From assembly GCF_002007205.1 (NCBI RefSeq), contig NZ_LAZS01000012.1, forward strand, positions 248,001 to 312,000: a DNA stretch of 64,000 nt, read 5' to 3'. Position numbers and translations under genes: made by a program. This DNA comes from Ensifer adhaerens (GTDB taxonomy: Bacteria; Pseudomonadota; Alphaproteobacteria; Rhizobiales; Rhizobiaceae). This document shows, piece by piece, positions 8,879-17,236 of the stretch; positions within the stretch are counted from its first letter, which is position 1; each line of letters begins with the position of its first letter. The notes beneath the pieces were generated by a model, which saw only the letters and a program-made list of their open reading frames with translations, did no database searches and was not told the origin of the DNA.

Positions 8879-10387
8879 ATGAACTTTATCGACCTCCTTA
8901 TGCTGGGATTCAGCGAGGCGCTGACGCCCACAAATCTCGGCTTCTGCCTTTTGGGCGCACTGCTCGGCACCCTGATCGGCGTGCTACCCGGCATTGGTCC
9001 CACTGCCACGATCGCCGTCCTGCTGCCGATCACATTCTATCTGCCGCCGCTCGCCGGCCTCATCATGTTGGCCGGCATCTACTACGGTGCTCAGTACGGT
9101 GGCTCGACAACGGCCATTCTGGTCAACCTGCCAGGAGAAGCCTCCTCTGTGGTGACGGCGATTGACGGTTATAAAATGGCCCAGAAGGGACAAGCGGGAT
9201 CGGCGCTCGCTGTCGCGGCTCTCGGTTCCTTCTTTGCCGGTACGGTCGCGACTTTTGGCATCGCCATTGCCGGTCCGACGCTCTCCTCTTTTGCTCTGTC
9301 GTTCGGGCCGACCGAATACGTCTCGCTCATGCTGTTCGGCCTGCTCGCGGCAACGGTGCTTGCTCGCGGACCGGTTCTGAAAGCCATTGGCATGATCCTG
9401 CTCGGCCTGCTCCTCGGGATGGTGGGCATTGATGCCAGTTCAGGCGAGGAGCGCCTGACATTCAGCGCGGTGGAGTTGTTCGACGGCATCGATTTCGTCG
9501 TCATAGCCATTGGTCTCTTTGGCTTTGCAGAGATTATCGAGAACCTCGAAAATCATGAGGCGCGCGCCGTGCTCGTGAGCAAGCTAAGCCGGCTGTGGCC
9601 GACGCGTGAGGACTTCCGCCGCGCCTGGCCTGCCGTTCTTCGCGGGACGGGCGTCGGTACATTCCTTGGTGTCCTGCCCGGCGGCGGGGCGACCCTTGCG
9701 TCTTTCTGTGCCTATTCGGTGGAGAAGAAGATCTCCAGGAATCCATCCGAATTTGGCGAGGGCGCAGTCGAGGGCGTCGCAGGCCCGGAAGCTGCCAACA
9801 ATGCCGGCGCGCAGTCGTCGTTTATCCCGTTGCTGACGCTCGGCATCCCGTCCAACAACATGATGGCAATGATGCTGAGCGCCTTCATCATTCACGGCAT
9901 CACGCCTGGGCCGACCGTGCTCGCGACGCAGCCGGAGATATTCTGGGGTCTCGTTGCCAGCATGTGGATCGGCAATCTTATGCTGGTCGTGATCAACCTG
10001 CCGCTGATCGGTGTATGGGTGAAGCTGCTGACGGTGCCCTATCGCCTGCTTTATCCGGCCATCCTGCTGTTTTGTTGCGTTGGCGTCTACAGCATCAACA
10101 ACCGCATTTTCGATGTCGTCCTCGCTGCAGGGTTCGGTTTGTTGGGATACGCGTTCCGCAAGGCAAAGTGTGAAGCCGGCCCTCTGTTACTCGGTTTCGT
10201 TCTCGGCCCACTGCTCGAAACGAACATCCGTCGTGCGATGACCATCTCCCATGGCGATCCGAGCGTCTTCTACGAGCGCCCGATCAGTCTGGTCTTGCTC
10301 ATCGCAACGGTTGGGATGCTCGTGCTGATGGTGCTGCCGTCCTTCCGTCGGACGCGCGAGGTAGCGTTTCAGGACGAAGAAGGCTGA
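8879..10387 (+). CDS. TctA-family large transporter subunit
   Basis: Ion-coupled permease of the tripartite tricarboxylate transporter, 502 residues with about a dozen hydrophobic segments. The diagnostic TctA sequence is present: [17 protein letters not shown] near residue 40 and [15 protein letters not shown] shortly after. The second half repeats the theme ([27 protein letters not shown]). The ATG at 8879 follows GAGGAGGGA; an upstream in-frame start would overlap TctB by 59 bases and adds no conserved sequence. It ends the operon, with a strong intrinsic terminator 27 bp downstream. Confidence 0.95.
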   Translation: MNFIDLLMLGFSEALTPTNLGFCLLGALLGTLIGVLPGIGPTATIAVLLPITFYLPPLAGLIMLAGIYYGAQYGGSTTAILVNLPGEASSVVTAIDGYKMAQKGQAGSALAVAALGSFFAGTVATFGIAIAGPTLSSFALSFGPTEYVSLMLFGLLAATVLARGPVLKAIGMILLGLLLGMVGIDASSGEERLTFSAVELFDGIDFVVIAIGLFGFAEIIENLENHEARAVLVSKLSRLWPTREDFRRAWPAVLRGTGVGTFLGVLPGGGATLASFCAYSVEKKISRNPSEFGEGAVEGVAGPEAANNAGAQSSFIPLLTLGIPSNNMMAMMLSAFIIHGITPGPTVLATQPEIFWGLVASMWIGNLMLVVINLPLIGVWVKLLTVPYRLLYPAILLFCCVGVYSINNRIFDVVLAAGFGLLGYAFRKAKCEAGPLLLGFVLGPLLETNIRRAMTISHGDPSVFYERPISLVLLIATVGMLVLMVLPSFRRTREVAFQDEEG

Positions 10388-10413
10388 CCACCTGTCGATA
10401 TCGACACTCCATG

Positions 10414-10439
10414 ACGGCCGCTCCGCGCGGCCGTTTTTT
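10414..10439 (+). terminator. Rho-independent terminator after tctA
   Basis: ACGGCCGC (10414-10421) pairs perfectly with GCGGCCGT (10427-10434) across a 5-base loop and runs straight into a T-tract (10434-10439). This closes the 5570-10387 operon and separates it from the oxidase gene. Confidence 0.92.
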
Positions 10440-10517
10440 CGCAAGATGATGTAAGGCGTCATTGCCCCGGCAACCTGATCATTGGAAGCTGCGGCCAGCG
10501 ACCTTGGTGGACAAGCA

Positions 10518-11684
10518 ATGGGCGATCCCCTTCAAAAGTATCTCTGCTTGAATGATTTTGAAACTGCGGCCAGGCGTCGCCTTCCGCGCCCACTGTTCGG
10601 CTACATCGCGGGTGCGAGCGAAACCAATGCGTCTCTGCGCTACAATGCAGAGGACTTCGACGCGTATGCGTTTCGGCCGCGTGTGCTTCGAGACGTCTCC
10701 GGGCGGAGCACCCAAACGACACTGCTCGGCGAAACATATGACGCGCCGTTTGGGATCGCGCCTATGGGTATCAGTGCGCTGATGGCCTACCGTGGCGACG
10801 TCGTGCTGGCAGAGGCGGCCAGAAAGCGTCGAATTCCCATGATCATGAGCGGATCGTCGCTAACACGGCTCGAGGAAGTCGCTGGCGCCGCCCCGGGCTC
10901 GTGGTTCCAGGCATATCTTCCAGGAGAGCCCGATCGTATTGACGCACTCGTCGACCGCGTGCAACGCGCCGGTTTTCAGACGCTGGTCCTCACGGTCGAC
11001 ACGGCGACCCTGGCAAATCGCGAGAACAATATTCGCGCCGGCTTCTCGACTCCTCTGCGCCCGAGCCTGCGGTTGGCGTGGCAAGGCATTACCCATCCGC
11101 GATGGACGATCGGAACCTTTTTACGAACACTCGCAGTGCATGGTGTTCCGCATTTTGAGAACTCCTATGCGACCCGTGGCGCACCGATCATTTCGTCGAA
11201 CATCATGCGCGATTTCGGGCGAAGAGATCACCTCAATTGGGTCCATCTTGAGCGCATTCGCGCGCACTGGCCGGGAAAACTCGTCGTCAAAGGTGTTCTG
11301 CACCCGGATGACGCTTTGCGGGCTCATGAGGTTGGCGCGGATGGGTTGATCGTGTCGAACCACGGCGGGCGTCAACTCGACGGGACCATGTCGCCCTTAA
11401 GTGCGCTTCCTGAGATCGTTGCGCGAGTCGGCAACAAAACCGCCGTCATGGTCGATGGCGGCTTCCGGCGAGGCACCGATGTAATTAAGGCGCTCGCCCT
11501 TGGTGCACGCTTCGTTTTTGTCGGGCGGCCCTTCCTCTACGCTGCGGTCGCCGCCGGCGGTTCAGGAATCCTCAAAGCTATCGACATCCTAAAATCCGAA
11601 ATCCATCAGGACATGGCGCTCCTTGGAGCCGTGGCGCTAGACGATATTGACGACTGTTTCGTCGTTCGCCGTGATCACCGCTAA
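10518..11684 (+). CDS. FMN-dependent alpha-hydroxy acid oxidase/dehydrogenase (LldD/GOX family)
   Basis: Flavoenzyme of 388 residues oxidising an L-2-hydroxyacid to the 2-oxoacid. The active-site signature SNHGGRQLDG carries the catalytic base His282 and Arg285. Lys258 in KLVVKGVL, PFGIAPMG near residue 78 and the phosphate-binding GGFRRGTDV loop are all present, as in lactate dehydrogenase LldD and glycolate oxidase. ATG 10518 is chosen over the in-frame TTG at 10482 because the N-terminal extension is not conserved in type. It follows the terminator of the hydroxyacid operon, so transcription is probably separate, but the theme (hydroxyacid oxidation of the opposite stereoisomer) fits the neighbours. 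Confidence 0.93.
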   Translation: MGDPLQKYLCLNDFETAARRRLPRPLFGYIAGASETNASLRYNAEDFDAYAFRPRVLRDVSGRSTQTTLLGETYDAPFGIAPMGISALMAYRGDVVLAEAARKRRIPMIMSGSSLTRLEEVAGAAPGSWFQAYLPGEPDRIDALVDRVQRAGFQTLVLTVDTATLANRENNIRAGFSTPLRPSLRLAWQGITHPRWTIGTFLRTLAVHGVPHFENSYATRGAPIISSNIMRDFGRRDHLNWVHLERIRAHWPGKLVVKGVLHPDDALRAHEVGADGLIVSNHGGRQLDGTMSPLSALPEIVARVGNKTAVMVDGGFRRGTDVIKALALGARFVFVGRPFLYAAVAAGGSGILKAIDILKSEIHQDMALLGAVALDDIDDCFVVRRDHR

Positions 11685-11864
11685 GCGGAGGAGGATCGTG
11701 AGTCGAGGGTTGGGCTGACTCGTTGACAGGGTTTGCGGTTCGATTCCCTTCAAGGCGCTAGGGTTGTCCACGGGCGGTCCGCTGTTGGAATTCTCTCAAG
11801 GCGAACCTTGATGCACCAGAGCGGTTCACTGATAATCAAGGTGAACCAAGGAAAGTCAGGTCCT

Positions 11865-12047
11865 ATGACAGCTGCATTTACCGTGCGTGTGAAAGATGAA
11901 ACCGCGAGCAAGCTGGATCAGCTAGCTGAGAAGCTGGATCGGTCCCGCTCTTATATGGCTGCCGAAGCCATCGAAGCTTTCGTTGAGCAACAGGAATGGC
12001 AGCTTGCCGAGATTGAAGCGGGGTTGGCCGAGGCGGACCGGGGGTGA
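11865..12047 (+). pseudogene. Ribbon-helix-helix antitoxin, frameshifted
   Basis: Encodes MTAAFTVRVKDETASKLDQL..., a ribbon-helix-helix antitoxin of the CopG/ParD type that should neutralise the adjacent ParE-like toxin and autorepress the operon. As it stands translation stops at 12047 after 60 residues. If one G is removed from the run of five at 12040-12044, the frame continues as GEFASDEDVAKVV...KSARQS and stops at 12114, overlapping the toxin ATG (ATGA at 12111-12114), exactly as intact systems are built. The tail lost is the part of such antitoxins that normally contacts the toxin. Either a real inactivating indel or a homopolymer sequencing error. Confidence 0.8.
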
Positions 12048-12110
12048 GTTCGCCAGCGATGAAGATGTGGCGAAAGTAGTCGGGAAGTACGTCAAGTCTG
12101 CCCGCCAATC

Positions 12111-12389
12111 ATGAGTGGGAAGCGTGTTCGCTGGACACTGCGGGCGTTGCGGCGACTTGGTGAGATCGGCGCGTATATCGAGAAAGACGATCCGGATGCG
12201 GCCGCTCGCGTCGTGGCGCGGATTGTCACTGCCGTGGATGCGTTAGCGGAGTTCCCTGCCAGTGGGCGGCCCGGCCGTATCAAGAGCACGCGCGAGCTCG
12301 TATTAGCCGACATTCCCTACCGCGTAAGTCGCGACGTCGAGATCCTCACCGTCATGCACGCCCACCAGAAATGGCCGCGGGTTCGCTAG
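12111..12389 (+). CDS. ParE/RelE-superfamily toxin
   Basis: A 92-residue basic protein of the RelE/ParE toxin superfamily: MSGKRVRWTLRALRRLGEIGAYI gives the N-terminal strand and amphipathic helix, and the C-terminal strands include the family-typical ADIPYRVSRDVEILTVMHAHQKWP. RelE members cleave mRNA and ParE members poison gyrase; sequence alone favours the ParE-like branch that lacks RelE's catalytic set, with moderate certainty. The frame is intact although its antitoxin partner is frameshifted. Such pairs usually stabilise plasmids or genomic islands. Confidence 0.88.
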   Translation: MSGKRVRWTLRALRRLGEIGAYIEKDDPDAAARVVARIVTAVDALAEFPASGRPGRIKSTRELVLADIPYRVSRDVEILTVMHAHQKWPRVR

Positions 12390-12882
12390 CCGACCAACAA
12401 AACGTGTCGGCGCGGATGAGCGATGATCGCATCAGCCTGCCCGCTATAGCAACGTGACGCGTTCCCGGCTCCGTCGTTTGACGGGAAGTGCAGGTTGTCG
12501 ATAGAGGTCAAAACCAAAGCCGTCAGCCCAATCGTGGTTTTCAGTTGCGAAGGGGTCGCATGACGATTGTGTCTCGTTTGTTCCCGTTCTGTGCGTTGAG
12601 GATCGCATATGTATCGTCCGGAACTGCACATTGGCACGGGTTGCTGTGGCGATATCCCTTAGTTGGAGCGACTACTCCAGTGCTCCGCCTGCTGAAGAGA
12701 GTCTTGAAACTGTTCGCCGGGAAGATACGAGCCGCCATCCTGCAAAGGACGTGCGTGGCTTTCGCCTTTATTGTCGCGAAGGCTTTGCTCATCGTGGAAC
12801 TTTCTGCCCTCCGTGTGACCGACGAGAAACAGTGGTTCAAAAAGAGCCGCCGCGGCGGACGGCTCCAACGTTGCTGTGCTGT
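12390..12882. other. Non-coding or degraded stretch downstream of the toxin gene
   Basis: No supported gene. Short overlapping open frames occur on both strands with no start signals or recognised motifs. An imperfect GC-rich dyad (GAGCCG 12844-12849 with CGGCTC 12860-12865) lies near the end. The patchwork of short open frames fits decayed mobile or accessory DNA. Confidence 0.4.
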
Positions 12883-13130
12883 CTATGCCGTCTGAACCAA
12901 CCTGAGCAGTTCATCACCAGCGACGGTGAAGATGCCGGCGAGCATTGCCCGCATCACTGTCGCCACAAAGGCTGATATGCGGGCGACGGCCTTGCCATCG
13001 CGAATGCCGAGTTCTTCGACGAGACAGCCTCGGGCGTGACCTCGAAAGCCAGGTGCTCGCTCGTGCCATCCACGCCCACATCCACGGACGCGATGCGAAT
13101 GTCGGTCAAGGCTTAGAGGCTGGTCAACTG
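12883..13130 (-). pseudogene. Possible frameshifted gene remnant
   Basis: Reading leftwards, one frame gives TDIRIASVDVGVDGTSEHLAF then loses sense, while a neighbouring frame continues with LVEELGIRDGKAVARISAF and ends in GDELLRLVQTA plus a stop at 12883-12885. Both pieces look like real protein sequence and they join if one base is added or lost near 13020-13040. I do not recognise the family. It may be a broken gene from the same accessory patch as the toxin-antitoxin pair. Confidence 0.35.
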
Positions 13131-13306
13131 GGGTTAAGGCATCGTCGATTGCGGCGTCTCTCAAGGCATTAGAAACGCTGATGTAAAGCTCTCCTTGGCA
13201 ATTCAAGCCGAGACGATAGACACAATTCCCATGTGATCAGGAGCCCGTCGGAAGGCAACACGGAGCCTGCCTTTTCGCTATTAATTTGTAATTGGCTACC
13301 TAAAAA

Positions 13307-13345
13307 CATTGACATTTCAATGCGTCGTGTAGTTATTAAGATAAC
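13307..13345 (+). promoter_or_regulatory. Promoter region with two palindromes upstream of acid-sugar kinase gene
   Basis: Two symmetric sites sit just upstream of the ATG at 13367: CATTGA-N4-TCAATG (13307-13322), which contains a TTGACA -35-like hexamer, and GTTAT-N4-ATAAC (13332-13345). A GntR/FadR-type regulator is encoded in the same operon, and such proteins bind short dyads overlapping promoters, so either is a candidate operator. Confidence 0.45.
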
Positions 13346-13366
13346 AACAAATTTTCGGACTTCATC

Positions 13367-14398
13367 ATGTTGGCCATTATCGCTGATGATCTGACGGGAG
13401 CGCTCGATGCCGCCGCGCCGTTTGCTGCGCGAGGCATGCATGTCGAGGTCGCTTTGGTGAGCGAGGCGATTGACGGTGCGCTCCGGCAAAAACCTGACGT
13501 CCTTTCGATCAACCTCGGCTCACGCGAGTTAAGCGGCGAAGTTGCAAGGCAGCGGGCGGCTGCAGCCCTTTCAAGGCTGCCTTTGGAAACACGCCTCTTC
13601 AAAAAGGTAGACTCGCGCCTGAAGGGCCATATCGTTGCCGAACTCGATGTCATGTCCTTTCATTCTGCCTTGGTGGCACCAGCCATTCCGGCGTTTGGCC
13701 GATATGTGACGGGTGGGCGCGTTCTTGGATTTGGCGTGGAGACGCCAATTTCGGTTCGTGAAAGGCTCGGTCGTCACGCGGACCGGTCCACGATCCCGGA
13801 TGTATCCACCGCGATTGAGATGCGCGCCTCGCTCGAGCAGGCGGAGCAGAATGGCGTCGACCTGTTGATAGGGGCGCGTGGCCTTGCAGAAGCACTGGCC
13901 GAACGCATGACCGGCAAACCGGCCGCGCAGGCCGCCGAGGTCACTGCCGGTCCGGCCCTGTTCGTCATCGGATCTCGCGACCCCATTACCCTTGCCCAAA
14001 TCGACGTTCTGCGGGGCTCGATCGCTGGGCGTTATCTTGCGGCACCCAATGGGCGCCTCGTCGATCCGAAAGGCGAAGGGAGCGCGGTCACCCTGGTCCA
14101 GGCTGTCCCGGGCGAAGGAGAGATTTCGTCTGAAGAGGTTTCGCAGGCACTTGCCGAAAGCGTCTGTCCTGACCTCGTGCGGTCGGCCCGAACCATGCTT
14201 CTTTCCGGCGGCGCCACCGCGGAGGCCGTGTTGAAAAGGATGGATATCCAGCGTTTCCGCCTGCTCGGCGAGTGTCTGCCCGGCTTGGGCTTGGCTGAAG
14301 TCGACGGACGTTGCATCATCGCCAAATCCGGTGGATTCGGTTCGCCGGACACGCTGAAGCAGATCGCGGAGGCAGTCCTCCGCAAGATGGGACAATGA
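13367..14398 (+). CDS. Four-carbon acid sugar kinase family protein (DUF1537; DtnK/OtnK-like)
   Basis: Kinase of 343 residues related to enzymes that phosphorylate D-threonate or D-erythronate at O4 using ATP. The N-terminal substrate domain opens with the family hallmark IIADDLTGALD (residues 4-14), and KKVDSRLKGH follows near residue 80. The C-terminal nucleotide domain shows LLSGGATAEAVLKRM and KSGGFG. It is somewhat shorter than the usual ~400-430 residues. The gene is immediately followed by its GntR regulator and lies convergent to a PdxA2-like dehydrogenase, the partner that oxidises 4-phospho-threonate/erythronate in the described pathway. Specific substrate not determinable. Confidence 0.88.
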   Translation: MLAIIADDLTGALDAAAPFAARGMHVEVALVSEAIDGALRQKPDVLSINLGSRELSGEVARQRAAAALSRLPLETRLFKKVDSRLKGHIVAELDVMSFHSALVAPAIPAFGRYVTGGRVLGFGVETPISVRERLGRHADRSTIPDVSTAIEMRASLEQAEQNGVDLLIGARGLAEALAERMTGKPAAQAAEVTAGPALFVIGSRDPITLAQIDVLRGSIAGRYLAAPNGRLVDPKGEGSAVTLVQAVPGEGEISSEEVSQALAESVCPDLVRSARTMLLSGGATAEAVLKRMDIQRFRLLGECLPGLGLAEVDGRCIIAKSGGFGSPDTLKQIAEAVLRKMGQ

Positions 14399-15100
14399 AT
14401 GGGACTGGAGAACGGAACAGCGCGCAGGAGCCTTGGCGATCTCGTCTTCGAGCGCATGCACCGCGCCATCAAGTCCGGCGCCTACAAGCCGGACGAGCGC
14501 TTGCCGACCGAGCATGAACTGGCGATCGAATTCGAGGTGTCCCGCCCGATCGTCCGTGAAGCTCTGCGGCGATTGCGCGAACAGGGTTTCATCTATTCGC
14601 GCCGCGGCGCCGGCAGCTTTGTACGCGCCTTAGGCATGCGTGAACCACTCGGTTTCGGGCAATTGGAGAATGTTGCCGATCTCCTGAATTGCTACGAGTT
14701 CCGGCTGACTGTCGAGCCCGCGGCGGCGGCTGCTGCAGCGGAGCGCCATGACGCCGCGACCCTTTCGGCCATTCGTCAGGCGCTTGAACTCATGCGCGAC
14801 GCGACAAACAGGCAATCGCACCGCGAGGACGCGGACTTCCAGTTCCATCTCGCTATCTCCCGTGCCGCGCAGAACAGCTATTTCTTTACGGCAATGGAAG
14901 CGCTGAAGGACCATATTGCCGTCGGCATGCGGTTCCACGGCGCCTCGGTCAAGCGCGAGACGACGGGTCTGACGCGGGTCTTCGCTGAGCACGAGGCGAT
15001 CGCCGAGGCCATTGCCGCACGGCAAGCCGAAAAGGCGCGGGAGCTAATGCACCAGCATCTTTCGGGCTCGCGCGAACGCCTGTTCCAGGCGACCAAATAG
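14399..15100 (+). CDS. GntR-family regulator, FadR subfamily
   Basis: Repressor-type protein of 233 residues. The N-terminal winged helix-turn-helix spans residues 10-78 (KPDERLPTEHELAIEFEVSRPIVREALRRL), with a beta-wing RRGAGSFVR. A C-terminal all-helical FCD effector domain starts near residue 90 (LLNCYEFRLTVEPAAA), with the DADFQFHLAI motif that usually carries metal or ligand residues. The ATG directly follows the kinase stop. It likely represses the kinase operon, and perhaps the convergent dehydrogenase operon, in response to an acid sugar. A terminator follows. Confidence 0.92.
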   Translation: MGLENGTARRSLGDLVFERMHRAIKSGAYKPDERLPTEHELAIEFEVSRPIVREALRRLREQGFIYSRRGAGSFVRALGMREPLGFGQLENVADLLNCYEFRLTVEPAAAAAAAERHDAATLSAIRQALELMRDATNRQSHREDADFQFHLAISRAAQNSYFFTAMEALKDHIAVGMRFHGASVKRETTGLTRVFAEHEAIAEAIAARQAEKARELMHQHLSGSRERLFQATK

Positions 15101-15115
15101 CCTTCGAAATGCAAT

Positions 15116-15139
15116 AACCCCGGCAGGCGCCGGGGTTTT
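15116..15139. terminator. Bidirectional terminator between convergent operons
   Basis: AACCCCGGC (15116-15124) and GCCGGGGTT (15129-15137) form a perfect 9-bp stem with a 4-base loop, flanked by T on one side and A on the other. It ends the GntR operon at 15100 and also lies just past the stop of the minus-strand dehydrogenase at 15157. Confidence 0.88.
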
Positions 15140-15156
15140 CTGAAGCGGGCGGTTGG

Positions 15157-16275
15157 TTAGAGGGCAGCCCTGTAGACGGCGAGCACATCTTCAACGCTCA
15201 TGTCGATCGGATTGTTGTCCATCAGACGGCGATTGGCATGGGCCTCGCTTGCATAGAGCCGCAGGTCGTCGGCCTTTGCTCCGTGGGCGGCAAGCGACAT
15301 TTCGATGCCGAGGTTGCGGCAAAAGCCGCAGGCAGCGGCGAGCAGTTCGCGCGTTGGCAGGCTATCGCCAAGGCCGAGCGCCTGAGCGACTTCTGCAGTC
15401 TTGTCCGATGCAACGGTCTGGTTGAACGCGAGCACGTGGGGGAAGATGATGGCGTTTGCCAGGCCATGCGGCAGGCGAAGCCTTGTTCCGAGCGGGTAGG
15501 CGATGGCATGGCCGGCTGCCGTATTGACCGGCCCAAGGCAGATGCCGCCGTAATAGGACGCGAGCATCATCCCCTCTCGTGCCTCGGTATCGGTGCCGTC
15601 CTTGACGGCGCGCGCCAGATACTTGCCAACCAGCCTGAAGCCCATGCGGGCAAAGCCGTCGATCATCGGATGCGCGCGGCGGTTGGTGAAGGCCTCGACG
15701 CAGTGCGCCATGGCGTCCACACCCGTCGCTGCCGTTACCGCCGGCGGGACGGAGTAGGTGAGCTCCGGATCCAGGATGGCGACGTCGGCGATCATGTGCG
15801 GGCTTTCGACCGCGATCTTGTTGCCCTTTTCCGGATCGGTGATCAGCGAACGGATCCCCGCTTCCGAGCCCGTGCCGGCGGTGGTGGCGACCTGCACGAG
15901 GCGCGTGCTGCGACCGGCGACCCTGTTTGGACCGGCGACCTCGGCAAGTGTCTGCTCTGAATTCCAAAGCACGGCAATCAGTTTGGCGACGTCGAGGACC
16001 GAGCCGCCACCCAGACCAACGATCAGATCCGGCTTTCGTTGGCGCGCAACCTCAAGCGCGGCATTCAACGTCCCGATGTCGGGTTCGCCGGGAATGGCAT
16101 CAAACACAGCGATATGCCCCTTAAGCTTCAGTCGATCGATGAAGCCGGCGGTAATCGGCGTCGCGATAACGAGAACCGATGTCGCATCGGCGGCCCAGGT
16201 GCCAACCTCTGCGATCGTGCCGGCGCCGACGACGAGGCGGCGAGGCTGGTGAAGGGTGATCGGAGCGATGGTCAT
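15157..16275 (-). CDS. Iron-containing alcohol dehydrogenase
   Basis: Group III metal-dependent alcohol dehydrogenase, 372 residues, interconverting an alcohol and an aldehyde or ketone with NAD(P). The nucleotide-binding GGGSVLD motif is near residue 90 and TTAGTGSE near 132. Metal ligands are visible in DAMAHCVEAF (Asp, His), AAGHAIAYPLG and LPHGLANAII (His). It lies 4 bp after the PdxA2-like gene in the same minus-strand operon. Members beside acid-sugar genes include maleylacetate reductase-like and hydroxyacid-oxoacid types; the substrate here is unknown, with a C3/C4 sugar-acid intermediate plausible. Confidence 0.92.
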   Translation of the reverse strand: MTIAPITLHQPRRLVVGAGTIAEVGTWAADATSVLVIATPITAGFIDRLKLKGHIAVFDAIPGEPDIGTLNAALEVARQRKPDLIVGLGGGSVLDVAKLIAVLWNSEQTLAEVAGPNRVAGRSTRLVQVATTAGTGSEAGIRSLITDPEKGNKIAVESPHMIADVAILDPELTYSVPPAVTAATGVDAMAHCVEAFTNRRAHPMIDGFARMGFRLVGKYLARAVKDGTDTEAREGMMLASYYGGICLGPVNTAAGHAIAYPLGTRLRLPHGLANAIIFPHVLAFNQTVASDKTAEVAQALGLGDSLPTRELLAAACGFCRNLGIEMSLAAHGAKADDLRLYASEAHANRRLMDNNPIDMSVEDVLAVYRAAL

Positions 16276-16279
16276 GGTG

Positions 16280-17236
16280 TCATCCTCGCTTGGCGGCGCC
16301 AGACACCAACTTGCGGGCGTAGGCGATGGCGGAATTCATGTTGCCGTGATTGGCGATGCCCTTGCCGGCGATGTCGAAGGCGGTGCCGTGGTCGACGGAC
16401 GTGCGGTCGATCGGAAGATCTACCGATACGTTCACGGCCGTATCGAAAGCGACGAGCTTTACCGGGATATGCCCCTGGTCGTGATACTGGGCGACGACGA
16501 GGTCGAAGCCCCCCGAATAGGCGCGATGGAACACGGTGTCGGCGGAGATCGGCCCATAGGCATCGATGCCTTCCGCCCGTGCGGCGGCCACGGCCGGCGC
16601 GATCTGGTCGTCGTCCTCCGTGCCGAACAGGCCATTCTCGCCGCAATGCGGGTTGACGCCGGCGACCGCAATTTTCGGCGCCGCGTAGCCGATACGCTTC
16701 AGATGCGCATCTCCGGCCCGGATGGTGGCGAGCACCCGCTCGGTCGTCGAGCGCCGGATTGCTTCCTGAAGAGAAACGTGCGTCGAGACGTGGATGACCT
16801 TGAGGCGTTCGGACGCCAAAAGCATATAGGCGGCTTTCGAGCCCGTCAGGCTGCGGAGCATTCCGGTGTGTCCGTCATAGTGATGGCCGGCGAGGTTGAG
16901 CGCTTCCTTGTTGATCGGTGCGGTAACGATGCAGCCGATGACACCGGCTTCGGCATCCCGCACCGCCTTTTCGATGAAGCGGAATGCGGCATCGCCGGCA
17001 ACCGGGCTGAGCTTGCCCCAGGGAAGCGGTGCGCCTTCAACCGGCAGGTCCACGACAAAGGGTTTTAGGTCGACGGCAAGGTCCAGCGCCGTACGGGCGG
17101 CTTCAAGCGTCGCGAGGTTGCCGTAGATGCGGGTCGTCTCGCGGTCCTGCGGCGACATTTCCGCAAGCGCGCGGACTGAAATCTCCGGTCCGACGCCGCA
17201 CGGGTCGCCCATGGTGATGCCGATGATGTTGCTCAT
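16280..17236 (-). CDS. pdxA2: PdxA2-like 4-phospho-D-threonate/D-erythronate dehydrogenase
   Basis: NAD-dependent dehydrogenase of 318 residues in the PdxA family. [11 protein letters not shown] at residues 9-19 and the metal/active-site segments [20 protein letters not shown] and [11 protein letters not shown] are all intact. PdxA proper makes the pyridoxal precursor from 4-phospho-hydroxythreonine; PdxA2 paralogues beside DUF1537 kinases oxidise and decarboxylate 4-phospho-D-threonate or D-erythronate to dihydroxyacetone phosphate. The DUF1537 kinase at 13367 makes PdxA2 the better call. Its ATG overlaps the stop of the sialidase-like gene. Confidence 0.87.
   Translation of the reverse strand: MSNIIGITMGDPCGVGPEISVRALAEMSPQDRETTRIYGNLATLEAARTALDLAVDLKPFVVDLPVEGAPLPWGKLSPVAGDAAFRFIEKAVRDAEAGVIGCIVTAPINKEALNLAGHHYDGHTGMLRSLTGSKAAYMLLASERLKVIHVSTHVSLQEAIRRSTTERVLATIRAGDAHLKRIGYAAPKIAVAGVNPHCGENGLFGTEDDDQIAPAVAAARAEGIDAYGPISADTVFHRAYSGGFDLVVAQYHDQGHIPVKLVAFDTAVNVSVDLPIDRTSVDHGTAFDIAGKGIANHGNMNSAIAYARKLVSGAAKRG

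Noticed and set aside
11737-11747. GGTTCGATTCC, resembling a tRNA T-arm loop
   Set aside because: No acceptor stem, D-arm or anticodon arm can be folded around it, so it is not a tRNA gene. It could be a leftover integration site fragment but nothing else supports that.
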